Below are positions 17,983 to 26,094 of a stretch of 64,000 nucleotides of DNA, piece by piece (the first letter of the stretch is position 1; each line of letters begins with the position of its first letter). The position numbers and the translations under genes are program-made. The stretch lies in assembly GCF_041200175.1 (NCBI RefSeq), contig NZ_CP165727.1, forward strand, positions 1,798,001-1,862,000, read 5' to 3'. Under the pieces are notes generated by a model, which worked only from the letters and a program-made list of their open reading frames with translations, did no database searches and was not told the DNA's origin. This stretch comes from Streptomyces sp. R33. Lineage in GTDB: Bacteria > Actinomycetota > Actinomycetes > Streptomycetales > Streptomycetaceae.

Positions 17983-18962
17983 CCGCGGCCCCCGCCCGCA
18001 CCGACGGACCGGGCGGGCAGGCCGGAACCGGCGCCCCCGCCGGCCAGGACGTCGCCGGACAGGACATCGCCCGGCGGGCCACCGCCGACCCGCTGTTCCG
18101 GCTCGTCGCCTACGCTCTGGAGGCCGCTCACGGACGGCCCCCGGCGGCCGTCTGGAGCGCCCCGTACGCCTTCCGCCTCGGATCGCCGGGGCTGGTGGCG
18201 GCGGCCGGCTGGCCGGTGGCGGTCGCCGCGGCGCCGCGCAGCGACGGCCTGGTGCGGCTCAGCTCCCTGGGGCACCCCGCCGACAGCTGCGACGTTCCTC
18301 TGGTGCTGTCCGGGCCGGCGCCCTCGATGCCCGCCTGGGCCGCCCGGCCGTACACGGTGCTGCGGGCTCTGGCCCGGGCCGGGTACGGCCGCGGCGGGAC
18401 CGATCTGCACGTGCAGGGCTCCCTCACGGCCGCCGCCGGGCTGGCCACCGCGGAGCCGGCCGACTGCGCGGTGGCGCTCGCGGTGGTCGACGCCCACACG
18501 CCGCCGGGCACGGACCCGGACCGTGCGCAGCTGGCCCGGCTGCTGGCGGGCGCGCTGCCGGACGGCGACGAGGCGCTGCGCCGGGCGGTGTTCTTCGCCC
18601 GGCCGGGCGAGGCGCTGCTGGCGGGCCGGGATCCGGCGCGGCCGCACCGGTACGTCGCCTTCGACCCGGCGGCTTCGAACGCGCGGCTGGTGCTGCTGGC
18701 CGTACGCACGGATCCGCACCACCCGGACCTGCGGGCGGCGCTGGCTGAGGCGGTGGCCTGCGCCAGCCGGGCGGGGGCGCTGAGCGCCTGGTCCCCGGGG
18801 CCGCCCGGGCCGCGGCCGGGGCGGAGCGTCCTGGTGCTGCTGCCCGAAGAGCGTCTGGCGGCCGTGCGGGCCGCGGTCGCGGAGGACTTCCGCGGCCGGG
18901 GACGGCCGGTACCCCGCTTCCTGAACATCGCCGTGGCCGGTGCGGCCCGGCGGGAGGAATGA
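17979..18962 (+). CDS. Degenerate galactokinase-like (GHMP-fold) protein
   Basis: A 327-aa protein that lines up with galactokinases along its length while losing their motifs. The segment 'GGTDLHVQGSLTAAAGLA' sits where galactokinases have the ATP-binding G-L-S-S-S loop, but the serines are replaced (AAAGLATAEPAD). The N-terminal GEHTDY sugar-binding motif is absent, and the C-terminal G-G-G-F-G-G loop is replaced by a Pro/Gly stretch. The ending 'VLLPEERLAAVRAAV' followed by 'VPRFLNIAVAGAARR' matches the family's C-terminal layout. It is probably catalytically dead, perhaps a binding or scaffold protein for the neighbouring glycosyltransferase. GTG start overlaps the upstream stop (GTGA). 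The homology call is from memory of the family, not a search. Confidence 0.55.
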   Translation: MTAAPARTDGPGGQAGTGAPAGQDVAGQDIARRATADPLFRLVAYALEAAHGRPPAAVWSAPYAFRLGSPGLVAAAGWPVAVAAAPRSDGLVRLSSLGHPADSCDVPLVLSGPAPSMPAWAARPYTVLRALARAGYGRGGTDLHVQGSLTAAAGLATAEPADCAVALAVVDAHTPPGTDPDRAQLARLLAGALPDGDEALRRAVFFARPGEALLAGRDPARPHRYVAFDPAASNARLVLLAVRTDPHHPDLRAALAEAVACASRAGALSAWSPGPPGPRPGRSVLVLLPEERLAAVRAAVAEDFRGRGRPVPRFLNIAVAGAARREE

Positions 18963-18989
18963 ACCACCGATCCCGAGGAGGAACCGCTC

Positions 18990-20264
18990 ATGCCCTCACC
19001 CAAGGCCGTCGCGAGACGAAGGACCCGCAGGTCCGCTCTCGTGGCCGCACTCGGCGCGCTCGGCCTGCTGGGCGCGTTCACCGTGGCCAACTCGCAGGCG
19101 GCGGACGGCAGTACGCAGACGACCCGGCCGGCGACCGCCGCCGCGGGGCTGCCGGCGTACGACCACGTGGTGGTCGTCGTCTACGAGAACAAGCAGTACG
19201 GCGAGATCATCGGCAGCGCGAACGCCCCGTACATCAACCAGCTGGCGAACGGCGGCGCGAGTCTGACCGGCATGAAGGCGCTGACTCACCCCAGCCAGCC
19301 GAACTACTTCAACCTGTTCTCCGGCGCCACCCAGGGCATCACCGGGGACGGCTGCTACACCCCGCAGTCGATGACCGCCGCGAACCTCGGCCAGGAGCTG
19401 ATCGCGGCCGGGAAGACCTTCGCGACGTACAACGAGGACCTGCCGGCCGAGGGGTCCACGGCCTGCACGAACGGCCAGTACGCGCAGAAGCACAATCCGT
19501 GGTTCGCCTTCAAGAACGTTCCGCTGGGCACCGGCAAGACCTGGGCGCAGTTCCCGCAGAACAACTTCGCGGCGCTGCCCAACCTGTCGTTCGTCGTCCC
19601 GAACCAGTGCAACGACATGCACTCGTGCTCGGTCAACACGGGAGACACCTGGACGAAGAACAACATCGACGCCTACGCCCAGTGGGCGAAGGCCAACAAC
19701 AGCCTGCTGGTGCTGACGTGGGACGAGGACAACTACCTCGGCTCCAACCAGATCGCGACCGTGTTCTCCGGGGCGAACGTCAAGGCCGGCAAGTACGCCA
19801 CCGCCTACAGCCACCACCATCTGCTGCGCACCTTCGAGGACCTGTTCGGTACGGCGACGCACGCGGGGAACGCGGCGAACGTGCAGCCGATCAGCGAGGT
19901 GTTCGCCGGTTCCACGGACCCCACACCCACGCCCACACCGACGCCCACACCGACGCCCACGCCCACTCCGACCCCGACCCCGACGCCCACTCCGACGGCC
20001 GGCGCCCTGCAGCTCGCCGACCCCGGCCCGCAAAGCTGCAAGTTCAACCAGTCCTGCACCATCCGGCTCACCGCGAGCGGCGGCAGGCCGCCGATCCGGT
20101 ACTCCGCCACCGGTCTGCCGTGGGGACTGACCATCGACGCGGACACCGGCCGCATCAGCGGCAAGCCGTGGGCGAGCGGCACCGTGCAGGTGACGGCCAC
20201 CGCCACCGACTCGGCCGGGGCGAGCGCGAGCACCACGTTCGCGCTGACCCTCACCTGGTTCTGA
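18990..20264 (+). CDS. Secreted phosphoesterase with (PT)13 linker and Ig-like domain
   Basis: A 424-aa exported protein. Residues 1-37 are a basic, twin-arginine-like signal peptide (RRRTRRSALVAALGALG) with a probable cleavage near SQA-ADG. Residues about 55-300 form an acid-phosphatase/phospholipase-C-like alkaline-phosphatase-fold domain ('VVVVYENKQYGEIIG', 'HPSQPNYFNLFSG', 'TWDEDNY', 'HHHLLRTFEDL'). A linker of 13 Pro-Thr repeats (311-336) leads to an Ig-like putative-binding domain with 'GLPWGLTIDADTGRISG'. Spacing of 27 nt and a GAGGAG-type site after the galactokinase-like gene suggest it is the last gene of the operon. It could process an exported phospholipid-like product or be an unrelated passenger. 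Its 3' end overlaps the convergent methyltransferase gene by 14 nt. Confidence 0.82.
   Translation: MPSPKAVARRRTRRSALVAALGALGLLGAFTVANSQAADGSTQTTRPATAAAGLPAYDHVVVVVYENKQYGEIIGSANAPYINQLANGGASLTGMKALTHPSQPNYFNLFSGATQGITGDGCYTPQSMTAANLGQELIAAGKTFATYNEDLPAEGSTACTNGQYAQKHNPWFAFKNVPLGTGKTWAQFPQNNFAALPNLSFVVPNQCNDMHSCSVNTGDTWTKNNIDAYAQWAKANNSLLVLTWDEDNYLGSNQIATVFSGANVKAGKYATAYSHHHLLRTFEDLFGTATHAGNAANVQPISEVFAGSTDPTPTPTPTPTPTPTPTPTPTPTPTPTAGALQLADPGPQSCKFNQSCTIRLTASGGRPPIRYSATGLPWGLTIDADTGRISGKPWASGTVQVTATATDSAGASASTTFALTLTWF
19920..19997 (+). repeat. Pro-Thr codon repeat (13 units)
   Basis: Thirteen consecutive CCN-ACN codon pairs encode a (PT)13 linker joining the catalytic and Ig-like domains of the secreted phosphoesterase. 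The low-complexity DNA is prone to length change. Confidence 0.9.
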
Positions 20265-21057
20265 CCGGCGCGGACACCGGCCGGGCGAGGTGCAAGCGGG
20301 TGTGGAAGCTGCCCGCCGACTCCTTCCCGGCCGGGTCCTCGCCCAGTGCCGTGACGGCGGCGACCGCACGCTGCTGCTCTCCGGGATCCGTGAAGCGCCG
20401 CTGGGGGTTCGTGCGCTCGGCGCGCTCCACGGTGAGCCCGTAGGACTCCAGGCAGGCGGCGATCGCCCGGTAGTCGTGGGTGCGCAGGACGAAGGCGGCC
20501 ACCGGCACCGGCCGGCCGACGGCGGTGAGCAGCCGGGCGAACGTGCGCTCGGTGAGGAAGCTGGTGCCTCCGGTGATGGTGATCAGGCCGACGCCGGGCG
20601 CGGAGCGCCGCAGCCGGTCCCCCGGCTCCGCGCTCTCCAGGTTCACGCAGTACCCCTCGTCGAGCAGGCCGGCGGCCACCGCGTAGTCCACGGCGGGGCG
20701 CGAGACGTCGATGCCGATGGCCCGCACGGTCTCGGGACGGCGTCGGGCGGCGTAGAAGTCGCGGTCTCGGCTGATGAGTTCGGCGGTGGTCAGGCCTGCC
20801 GCCTCGGGCGAGGTGTAGTGCGCGTACAGCGCCGGCAGGGTCACGTCGTGGTTCACGAGGGCCGCGTTGATCCCGTACGAGCAGCACAGGTCGAGCATCG
20901 TCCGCCGTCCGGCCTCCAGTTCGCCGGCCAGGGCGCGGAACACCGGCTGGGCGTGGGCGGGTGTCTGGTATCCGTACGGCCCGAGAGCGGTGAAGTAACC
21001 GCGGGGGTCCGGGAGCACGTAGACGTCGTCGAAGCTGGTCATGTCTGCTGTGGTCAT
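20251..21057 (-). CDS. SAM-dependent methyltransferase-like protein
   Basis: A 268-aa cytosolic protein with a class I methyltransferase layout: a SAM-loop-like 'MLDLCCSYGINAALVNHD' near residue 55, an acidic strand end 'AIGIDVSRPAVDYA' and a 'GLITITGGTSFLTERTF' core strand. The loop is cysteine-rich and lacks the usual G-x-G-x-G, so binding of SAM is likely but not certain. ATG at 21057 is chosen because an AGGGAGA site lies upstream; longer in-frame starts add a Pro/Arg-rich leader. It converges on the phosphoesterase gene with a 14-nt overlap and is divergent from the SDR gene. Substrate unknown. Confidence 0.65.
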   Translation of the reverse strand: MTTADMTSFDDVYVLPDPRGYFTALGPYGYQTPAHAQPVFRALAGELEAGRRTMLDLCCSYGINAALVNHDVTLPALYAHYTSPEAAGLTTAELISRDRDFYAARRRPETVRAIGIDVSRPAVDYAVAAGLLDEGYCVNLESAEPGDRLRRSAPGVGLITITGGTSFLTERTFARLLTAVGRPVPVAAFVLRTHDYRAIAACLESYGLTVERAERTNPQRRFTDPGEQQRAVAAVTALGEDPAGKESAGSFHTRLHLARPVSAPVRTR

Positions 21058-21203
21058 CGGTCGGACGTCTCCCTGGTCCAGGACGTGGCTCGGCGGCTCA
21101 GTCGTATCCCGCCGGACGAGGTGCCCGAAAGGCCGCCGATCCGGCCAGCGGCACGCGTCCGCGCTTCCGTGCCCGGCGGGCCGTCGCGGCGTAGGGTCGG
21201 CCC

Positions 21204-22127
21204 ATGGCGGAGGCACGGCGGACTCTCGAAGGCAAGGTCGCCCTGGTGGCCGGGGCGACGCGGGGCGCGGGCCGGGGCACCGCGGTCCAGCTGGGCGCGC
21301 AGGGCGCGACGGTGTACGTGACGGGGCGCAGTACGCGCGGCAGCCGTTCGGAGTACGACCGGCCGGAGACCGTCGAGGAGACGGCGGAGCTGGTCACGGC
21401 GGCGGGCGGGCAGGGCATCGCCGTGGTCGCGGACCACCTGGTGCCGGCGCAGGTGGAGGCGCTGGTCGGGCGGATCGACGCCGAGCAGGGGCGCCTGGAC
21501 GTGCTGGTGAACGACATCTGGGGCGGCGAGCGGCTCTTCGAGTGGGACAGCACGGTGTGGGAGCACGACCTGGACAACGGGCTGCGCATCCTGCGGCTCG
21601 CGGTGGAGACCCACGCCGTCACCAGCCATTTCGCGCTGCCTCTGATGCTGCGCACGCCGGGCGGGCTGGTGGTGGAGATGACGGACGGCACGGCCGGGTA
21701 CAACGCGGCGAACTACCGCGTCTCGTTCTTCTACGACCTCGCCAAGTCGGCCGTCCTGCGGATGGCGTTCGCCCTCGGGCACGAGCTGGGGACGCGTGGC
21801 GCGACGGCGGTGGCACTGACGCCGGGCTGGCTGCGCTCGGAGATGATGCTGGACAACTTCGGCGTGAGCGAAGCGAATTGGCGGGACGCGCTGGCCAAGG
21901 TCCCGCACTTCGCCATCTCCGAGACCCCGTCGTACGTCGGGCGGGCGGTCGCGGCGCTGGCCGCGGACCCGGAGGTCTCCCGCTGGAACGGGCAGTCGCT
22001 CTCCAGCGGGCAGCTGGCCCGGGTCTACGGGTTCACGGACCTCGACGGGAGCCGGCCGGACGCCTGGCGGTATCTGGTCGAGGTCCAGGACCCGGGCCTC
22101 CCGGCGGACGTGACCGGATACCGCTGA
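21204..22127 (+). CDS. Short-chain dehydrogenase/reductase
   Basis: A 307-aa SDR oxidoreductase. The NAD(P)-binding turn is 'VAGATRGAGRGTAVQLG' near the N-terminus; the N-N-A-G-type strand is altered to 'VLVNDIWGG', and the active-site pair is Y-x-x-x-K in 'FFYDLAKSAV'. A 'VALTPGWLRSEMM' segment follows, as is usual. It belongs to the SDR branch with an extended C-terminus found in many actinomycetes. It stands alone, divergent from the methyltransferase-like gene (146-nt shared promoter region) and convergent with the enoyl-CoA hydratase-type gene. Substrate not predictable. Confidence 0.85.
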   Translation: MAEARRTLEGKVALVAGATRGAGRGTAVQLGAQGATVYVTGRSTRGSRSEYDRPETVEETAELVTAAGGQGIAVVADHLVPAQVEALVGRIDAEQGRLDVLVNDIWGGERLFEWDSTVWEHDLDNGLRILRLAVETHAVTSHFALPLMLRTPGGLVVEMTDGTAGYNAANYRVSFFYDLAKSAVLRMAFALGHELGTRGATAVALTPGWLRSEMMLDNFGVSEANWRDALAKVPHFAISETPSYVGRAVAALAADPEVSRWNGQSLSSGQLARVYGFTDLDGSRPDAWRYLVEVQDPGLPADVTGYR

Positions 22128-22161
22128 GCGCGCCGGCCGGTCAGGCCCGCTCCGACGGCCT

Positions 22162-23217
22162 TCAGGGCAGCCGGAGTTCGCGGGCGGCGCCGAGCGGGGC
22201 GAAGAACCGCTCCACGTCGGCGTCGGAGACATCGGCGAGCGCGGACGGGGACCACCGGGGGTTGCGGTCCTTGTCGACGACCTGGGCCCGGATGCCCTCC
22301 ACCAGGTCGGGCGCGCGCAGGGCGTTGCAGGACACCCGGTACTCCTGGACCAGCACCTGCTCCAGCGGGCCCAGGGCGCGGGCCCGGCGGACCGCGGCGA
22401 GGGTGACCTTGAGGGAGGTCGGGGACTTGGCCAGGAGCGTCTCGGCGGCCTCCTTGGCGGCCGGATCGCCCTCGGCCAGCAGCCGTTCGACGATCTCCTC
22501 GACGGTGTCCGCCGCGTAGCAGCGGTCGATCCAGTCGCGCCGGTCGGCCAGTTCCCCGGGGGCGGGGGTCCCGGAGTACTGCGCCAGCACCTCGCCCGCG
22601 GGCGCTCCGGAGAGGGCCCCAGTCAGTTCCGGGAGCCGGCCGGCGGGCACGAAGTGGTCGGCGAGTCCGCACAGCAGCGCGTCGGCGGCGCCCACGGCCG
22701 TTCCGGTGAGCGCGAGGTGGGTGCCGAGCAGGCCGGGGGCGCGGCCGAGCAGGTAGGTGCCGCCGACGTCCGGGACGAAGCCGATGCCCGTCTCGGGCAT
22801 GGCGACGCGGGAGCGCTCGGTGACGACGCGGACGCTGCCGTGGGCCGAGACGCCGACGCCGCCGCCCATCACGATGCCGTCCATGAGGGCGACGTACGGC
22901 TTGGGGTAGCGGGCGATCCGGGCGTTGAGCCGGTACTCGTCGCGCCAGAAGTCTGCGGAAGCGGTGGTTCCGGCCTTGGCGTCGTCGTGTATGGCCCGGA
23001 TGTCCCCGCCGGCGCACAGGCCGCGTTCGCCGGCGCCGCGGATCAGGACCTGGTCGACGCCGGGGTCCTGCTCCCAGGCGCGCAGGGCCTCGTCGATCCG
23101 CAGCACCATGGGGTGGGTGAGGGCGTTGAGGGCCCTGGGACGGTTGAGTGTGATCAGCCCCGTCCGGCCATCGGTGGCGAGCAGGACCGTGTCATCGACG
23201 GCTTCTTCGGTCTTCAC
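22162..23217 (-). CDS. Enoyl-CoA hydratase/3-hydroxyisobutyryl-CoA hydrolase
   Basis: A 351-aa crotonase-fold protein of 3-hydroxyisobutyryl-CoA hydrolase length. The oxyanion-hole segments 'GLCAGGDIRAIHDDA' and 'MDGIVMGGGVGVSAHG', and the active-site stretch 'MPETGIGFVPDVGGTYLL', are characteristic of this branch rather than of ordinary hydratases. The C-terminal third ('SPTSLKVTLAAVRRA', 'NPRWSP') also matches it. The expected role is hydrolysis of 3-hydroxyisobutyryl-CoA in valine degradation. The start is a GTG at 23217. It is a monocistronic leftward gene, about 117 nt downstream of which in the same direction no partner is seen. Confidence 0.88.
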   Translation of the reverse strand: MKTEEAVDDTVLLATDGRTGLITLNRPRALNALTHPMVLRIDEALRAWEQDPGVDQVLIRGAGERGLCAGGDIRAIHDDAKAGTTASADFWRDEYRLNARIARYPKPYVALMDGIVMGGGVGVSAHGSVRVVTERSRVAMPETGIGFVPDVGGTYLLGRAPGLLGTHLALTGTAVGAADALLCGLADHFVPAGRLPELTGALSGAPAGEVLAQYSGTPAPGELADRRDWIDRCYAADTVEEIVERLLAEGDPAAKEAAETLLAKSPTSLKVTLAAVRRARALGPLEQVLVQEYRVSCNALRAPDLVEGIRAQVVDKDRNPRWSPSALADVSDADVERFFAPLGAARELRLP

Positions 23218-23334
23218 ACCGGCCAGTATGGAGCGTGGGCGGGCATGCGGAAGATCATTCTGATGAGTTCGGTCTCCCTCGAAGGCTTCGGCGTCGTACG
23301 GCTCCGGTACGGGCGCGCGTAGTACACCCCGCGC

Positions 23335-24087
23335 TCACAGCCCGCGCGGGTGCGCTCCCGGCGTGTGGCCGAAGGCCCGCCGGAAGACGTCGATGAAGGC
23401 GCTCGCGGAGGACCAGCCGCAGCGGTGCGCGACCGCGGTGACCGGGGTGCCGACGGCCAGCAGCCGCAGCGCCCGGTGCAGCCGCAGCTGGGTGCGCCAC
23501 TGCGGGAAGGTCATGCCCAGCTCGGCGCGGAACAGCCGGCTCAGCGTCCGCTCGCCCGCCCCGGCGCCCGCCGCGGCGCTCAGCGCGGCCAGGCCGCGGG
23601 AGTCCGCCGGATCGGCGTGCAGCAGGGCGCACACCGCCGCCAGCCGGGGATCGGCGGGCGCGGGCAGGTGCAGCGGCTGCAGCGGCGAGGCCCGCAGCTG
23701 GTCGAGCAGCACCCCGAGCATCCGGCGGCGCTGGGGGCTGCCGTCCTCGGGGGCCCGCGTGTAGGCCAGGATCAGCTCCCGCAGCAGCGGTCCGACGGCG
23801 ATCACGGCGGGGGTGTCGAGGGACAGCGGGTTGAGGTGGGTCGGCAGCCCGACGGAGTGCAGGTCGGTCCGCCCGTACGCACGGTGCTCGTGCACCGTCC
23901 CGGCCGGGATCCACAGCGCGCGGGTCGTGGGCGCCACCCACGTACCGGCGTCGGTGGTGATGGACAGCACGCCGGAACCGGCGTAGGCGATCTGGTGGTC
24001 GTCGTGCCGGTGCGGGTCGATCCCGACGCCCGTGTCGAGCTCGCGGATGCTGGTCGCGGCCCGGGGAGTGTGGCGGATTTTCTGCAT
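23335..24087 (-). CDS. AraC-family transcriptional regulator (cupin-HTH)
   Basis: A 250-aa AraC regulator. An N-terminal cupin domain ('DPHRHDDHQIAYAGSGVLS', 'WIPAGTVHEHRAYG') precedes a C-terminal double HTH ('ERTLSRLFRAELGMTFPQW', 'VTAVAHRCGWSSASAFID', ending 'FGHTPG'). The chosen ATG at 24087 places the cupin at the start; a longer open frame upstream is not family-like. It is divergent from the MFS transporter gene with only 54 nt between start codons, so it very probably controls that exporter. The ligand is not evident. Confidence 0.87.
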   Translation of the reverse strand: MQKIRHTPRAATSIRELDTGVGIDPHRHDDHQIAYAGSGVLSITTDAGTWVAPTTRALWIPAGTVHEHRAYGRTDLHSVGLPTHLNPLSLDTPAVIAVGPLLRELILAYTRAPEDGSPQRRRMLGVLLDQLRASPLQPLHLPAPADPRLAAVCALLHADPADSRGLAALSAAAGAGAGERTLSRLFRAELGMTFPQWRTQLRLHRALRLLAVGTPVTAVAHRCGWSSASAFIDVFRRAFGHTPGAHPRGL

Positions 24088-24141
24088 CACCCGGCAATTT
24101 ATCGGAAGCGGGCCGCCCCCGACACCGGAGATTCTCGACCG

Positions 24142-25365
24142 GTGAACCCATCGAAAAGCGCTGCAGGGCAGCTCACCGCAACCACCGGACGAACCGCCGC
24201 CGGGACCGCTCCGGCACGGCGGCGCCGCATCGCCGCCCACGCGGCCGGGCATTCCTGCGTGGACGTCTACCAGGGCGCCGTCGCGGCCCTGGTCCCCTTC
24301 CTGGTCTCGGAGCGCGCGTACGGCTACGCCGCCGCCTCCGGCGTCGTGCTGGCCGCCTCGCTGCTGTCCTCCGTGGTCCAGCCGCTGTTCGGGGCGCTGA
24401 CCGACCGCCGCCCGATGCCGTGGCTGATCCCGCTGAGCACCGCCGCCGCCGGGCTGGGCATCGCCCTGGTCGGCGCGGACGCCGGCTATCCGGCCACCGT
24501 CGCCGCGGTCGCCCTGTCCGGGCTGGGTGTGGCCGCGTACCACCCGGCGGCCGCCCGGCTGGTCCGCACGAGCGCGGGCGGCCCCGGGCACGCGGCGATG
24601 AGCTGGTTCGCGCTCGGCGGCAACATCGGCTTCGCGTGTGCGCCGCTGCTCGTCGTGGGGGCCCTGTCGGTGCCCGGCCCGGCGGGCTGGTGGCTACTGG
24701 CCGTCCCCGCGGCGCTCGGAGTCGTACTGAACCTCCCCCGGCCGGCGCCGGACCGTACGGCCGGACCGGAGGCATCGCAGGCGGCGGGAGGCGCGCACGC
24801 GTCGGCCGGGCCCGAGGACCGCCGGGCCTTCCTGCGGCTCTCCCTCGTGGTGGTCGTCCGGTCCGTCGCGTTCATCGGGCTGAGCACGTTCATCGCCTTG
24901 TACGTACGCGAGCGCGGCGGTGGTGAAACCGCGGGGGCGGTGGCCCTGTTCGCCCTCTTCGCCGGCAGCGCTGGCGGCACCCTGCTCGGCGGCCGGCTGG
25001 CCTCCCGCTGGGGGCGGGTCACCACCGTCCGCCGGGCGTACGCGGCGGCCGCCCCCGCCGTCGCGGGCGTGCTCTTCCTGCCGCTGCCCCTGGTGTACGT
25101 CTGCGCGGCACTGGCGGCCGCCGCCCTGTACGTGCCGTTCTCGCTCCAGGTCACACTGGGCCAGGACTACCTGCCGGCCCGCATGGGCACGGCGAGCGGG
25201 GTCACCCTCGGCCTGACGGTCAGCGTGGGCGGCGTGGCGAGCCCCTTCATCGGCGCCCTCGCGGACGCCACCTCCGTACGGACGGCCCTGCTCCCCCTGG
25301 CCGTTCTCCCGCTGCTGGCCTGGGCCCTGGCCCGGCGGCTGCCGGAACCCGCGCCGGGCGCCTGA
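24142..25365 (+). CDS. MFS transporter (fosmidomycin-resistance-like)
   Basis: A 407-aa membrane transporter with about 12 hydrophobic segments. The conserved early loop 'GALTDRRPMPWLIPLS' and 'GLGVAAYHPAAARLVR' strongly resemble the Fsr/fosmidomycin-resistance branch of the major facilitator superfamily. A hydrophilic central loop (around 'DRTAGPEASQ') divides two six-helix bundles. The GTG start at 24142 follows directly from the divergent AraC promoter region. Likely exports a small molecule sensed by the AraC protein; the substrate is unknown. A strong hairpin follows its stop. Confidence 0.87.
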   Translation: MNPSKSAAGQLTATTGRTAAGTAPARRRRIAAHAAGHSCVDVYQGAVAALVPFLVSERAYGYAAASGVVLAASLLSSVVQPLFGALTDRRPMPWLIPLSTAAAGLGIALVGADAGYPATVAAVALSGLGVAAYHPAAARLVRTSAGGPGHAAMSWFALGGNIGFACAPLLVVGALSVPGPAGWWLLAVPAALGVVLNLPRPAPDRTAGPEASQAAGGAHASAGPEDRRAFLRLSLVVVVRSVAFIGLSTFIALYVRERGGGETAGAVALFALFAGSAGGTLLGGRLASRWGRVTTVRRAYAAAAPAVAGVLFLPLPLVYVCAALAAAALYVPFSLQVTLGQDYLPARMGTASGVTLGLTVSVGGVASPFIGALADATSVRTALLPLAVLPLLAWALARRLPEPAPGA

Positions 25366-25366
25366 A

Positions 25367-25402
25367 GGGCGGCCGGGCCCCTGAAGGGCGGCCCGGCCGC
25401 CC
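25367..25402. terminator. Bidirectional terminator hairpin between convergent genes
   Basis: Perfect 13-bp inverted repeat (gggcggccgggcc / ggcccggccgccc) with a 10-nt loop, located between the stops of the MFS and SAP-domain genes. The left arm sits inside a short direct repeat of ctgaagggcggcc. No U-tract is present, as is common in this group. Confidence 0.7.
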
Positions 25403-25406
25403 GGGG

Positions 25407-25964
25407 TCAGCCCTTCGGGAGGGCGCGGTGGGCCTGCCAGGCGGCCAGGGCCTGCGGCCGGGTGCCCTCCGGGTGGCGGGCGTGCCAGTCGCGCAGGAAG
25501 CGGTTGAACTCGAACTGGGCGGCGACCTCCTGGGGTTCGGCCGCCCGGGCCCGGGTGCCGTGCCAGTGGGCGACGGCCTCGGCGAGGGTGTGTCCCGCGT
25601 GCCGGGCGACGTAGTCCCGCATGAAGGCGTCGAAATGGAATCCGGGCCCGATCTCCCGGACGAAGTACTCCCGGAGCACCTGGCTGCACCGCTGGCCCTC
25701 CGGGATCACGGTGTCCCCGTCGACGGGGGCCGTGAGCTGCCGCCCTGTGCTGCGGCGCCGGGCCCGGACCGGTTCCGGCGGCCGGAGCCCGTCGAGCGCC
25801 GCGGCCAGCCGGGCCGTCAGCGCGACCTTTCCACCCCCAGCGGAAAGGCCCATCTCTCGCGCGAGCGAGGACAGTTCGGCCAGCGTCCAGTACCAGCGCG
25901 TCAGCTCCGCCCCGGTCAGCGCCGGGGTCAGGGAGGGCCGGGACTCCCCGGCATTCGTACTCAT
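25407..25964 (-). CDS. SAP/DUF6434-type protein
   Basis: A 185-aa cytosolic protein. Residues 15-65 have the length and pattern of a SAP motif ('WYWTLAELSSLAREMGLSA', 'KVALTARLAAALDG'), a small helix-loop-helix DNA/RNA-binding fold. The remainder, with 'YFVREIGPGFHFDAFMRDYV' and 'FNRFLRDWHARHPEGTRP', looks like the DUF6434 module that accompanies SAP in actinobacteria. No catalytic motif is visible. Transcribed leftward, divergent from the isochorismatase-fold gene. The role could be nucleic-acid binding or protein interaction; I am sure of the gene but not the function. Confidence 0.7.
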   Translation of the reverse strand: MSTNAGESRPSLTPALTGAELTRWYWTLAELSSLAREMGLSAGGGKVALTARLAAALDGLRPPEPVRARRRSTGRQLTAPVDGDTVIPEGQRCSQVLREYFVREIGPGFHFDAFMRDYVARHAGHTLAEAVAHWHGTRARAAEPQEVAAQFEFNRFLRDWHARHPEGTRPQALAAWQAHRALPKG

Positions 25965-26094
25965 GTTCCCATTTTAGGGGCGGGGACCGCCCGGCCGCCG
26001 CCACGCCGGTCGGCACGGACCAGGCGGCCGGGAAGGTGCGACCCGGGTTTCATGGGCCTGACCCGTGACGCCCGGATCCACCCGAGGAGATCCC

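Noticed and set aside
20251-21216. Longer start for the methyltransferase-like gene (adding about 53 residues)
   Set aside because: The extra N-terminus is Pro/Arg-rich and unlike the fold; an AGGGAGA site fits the ATG at 21057 better.
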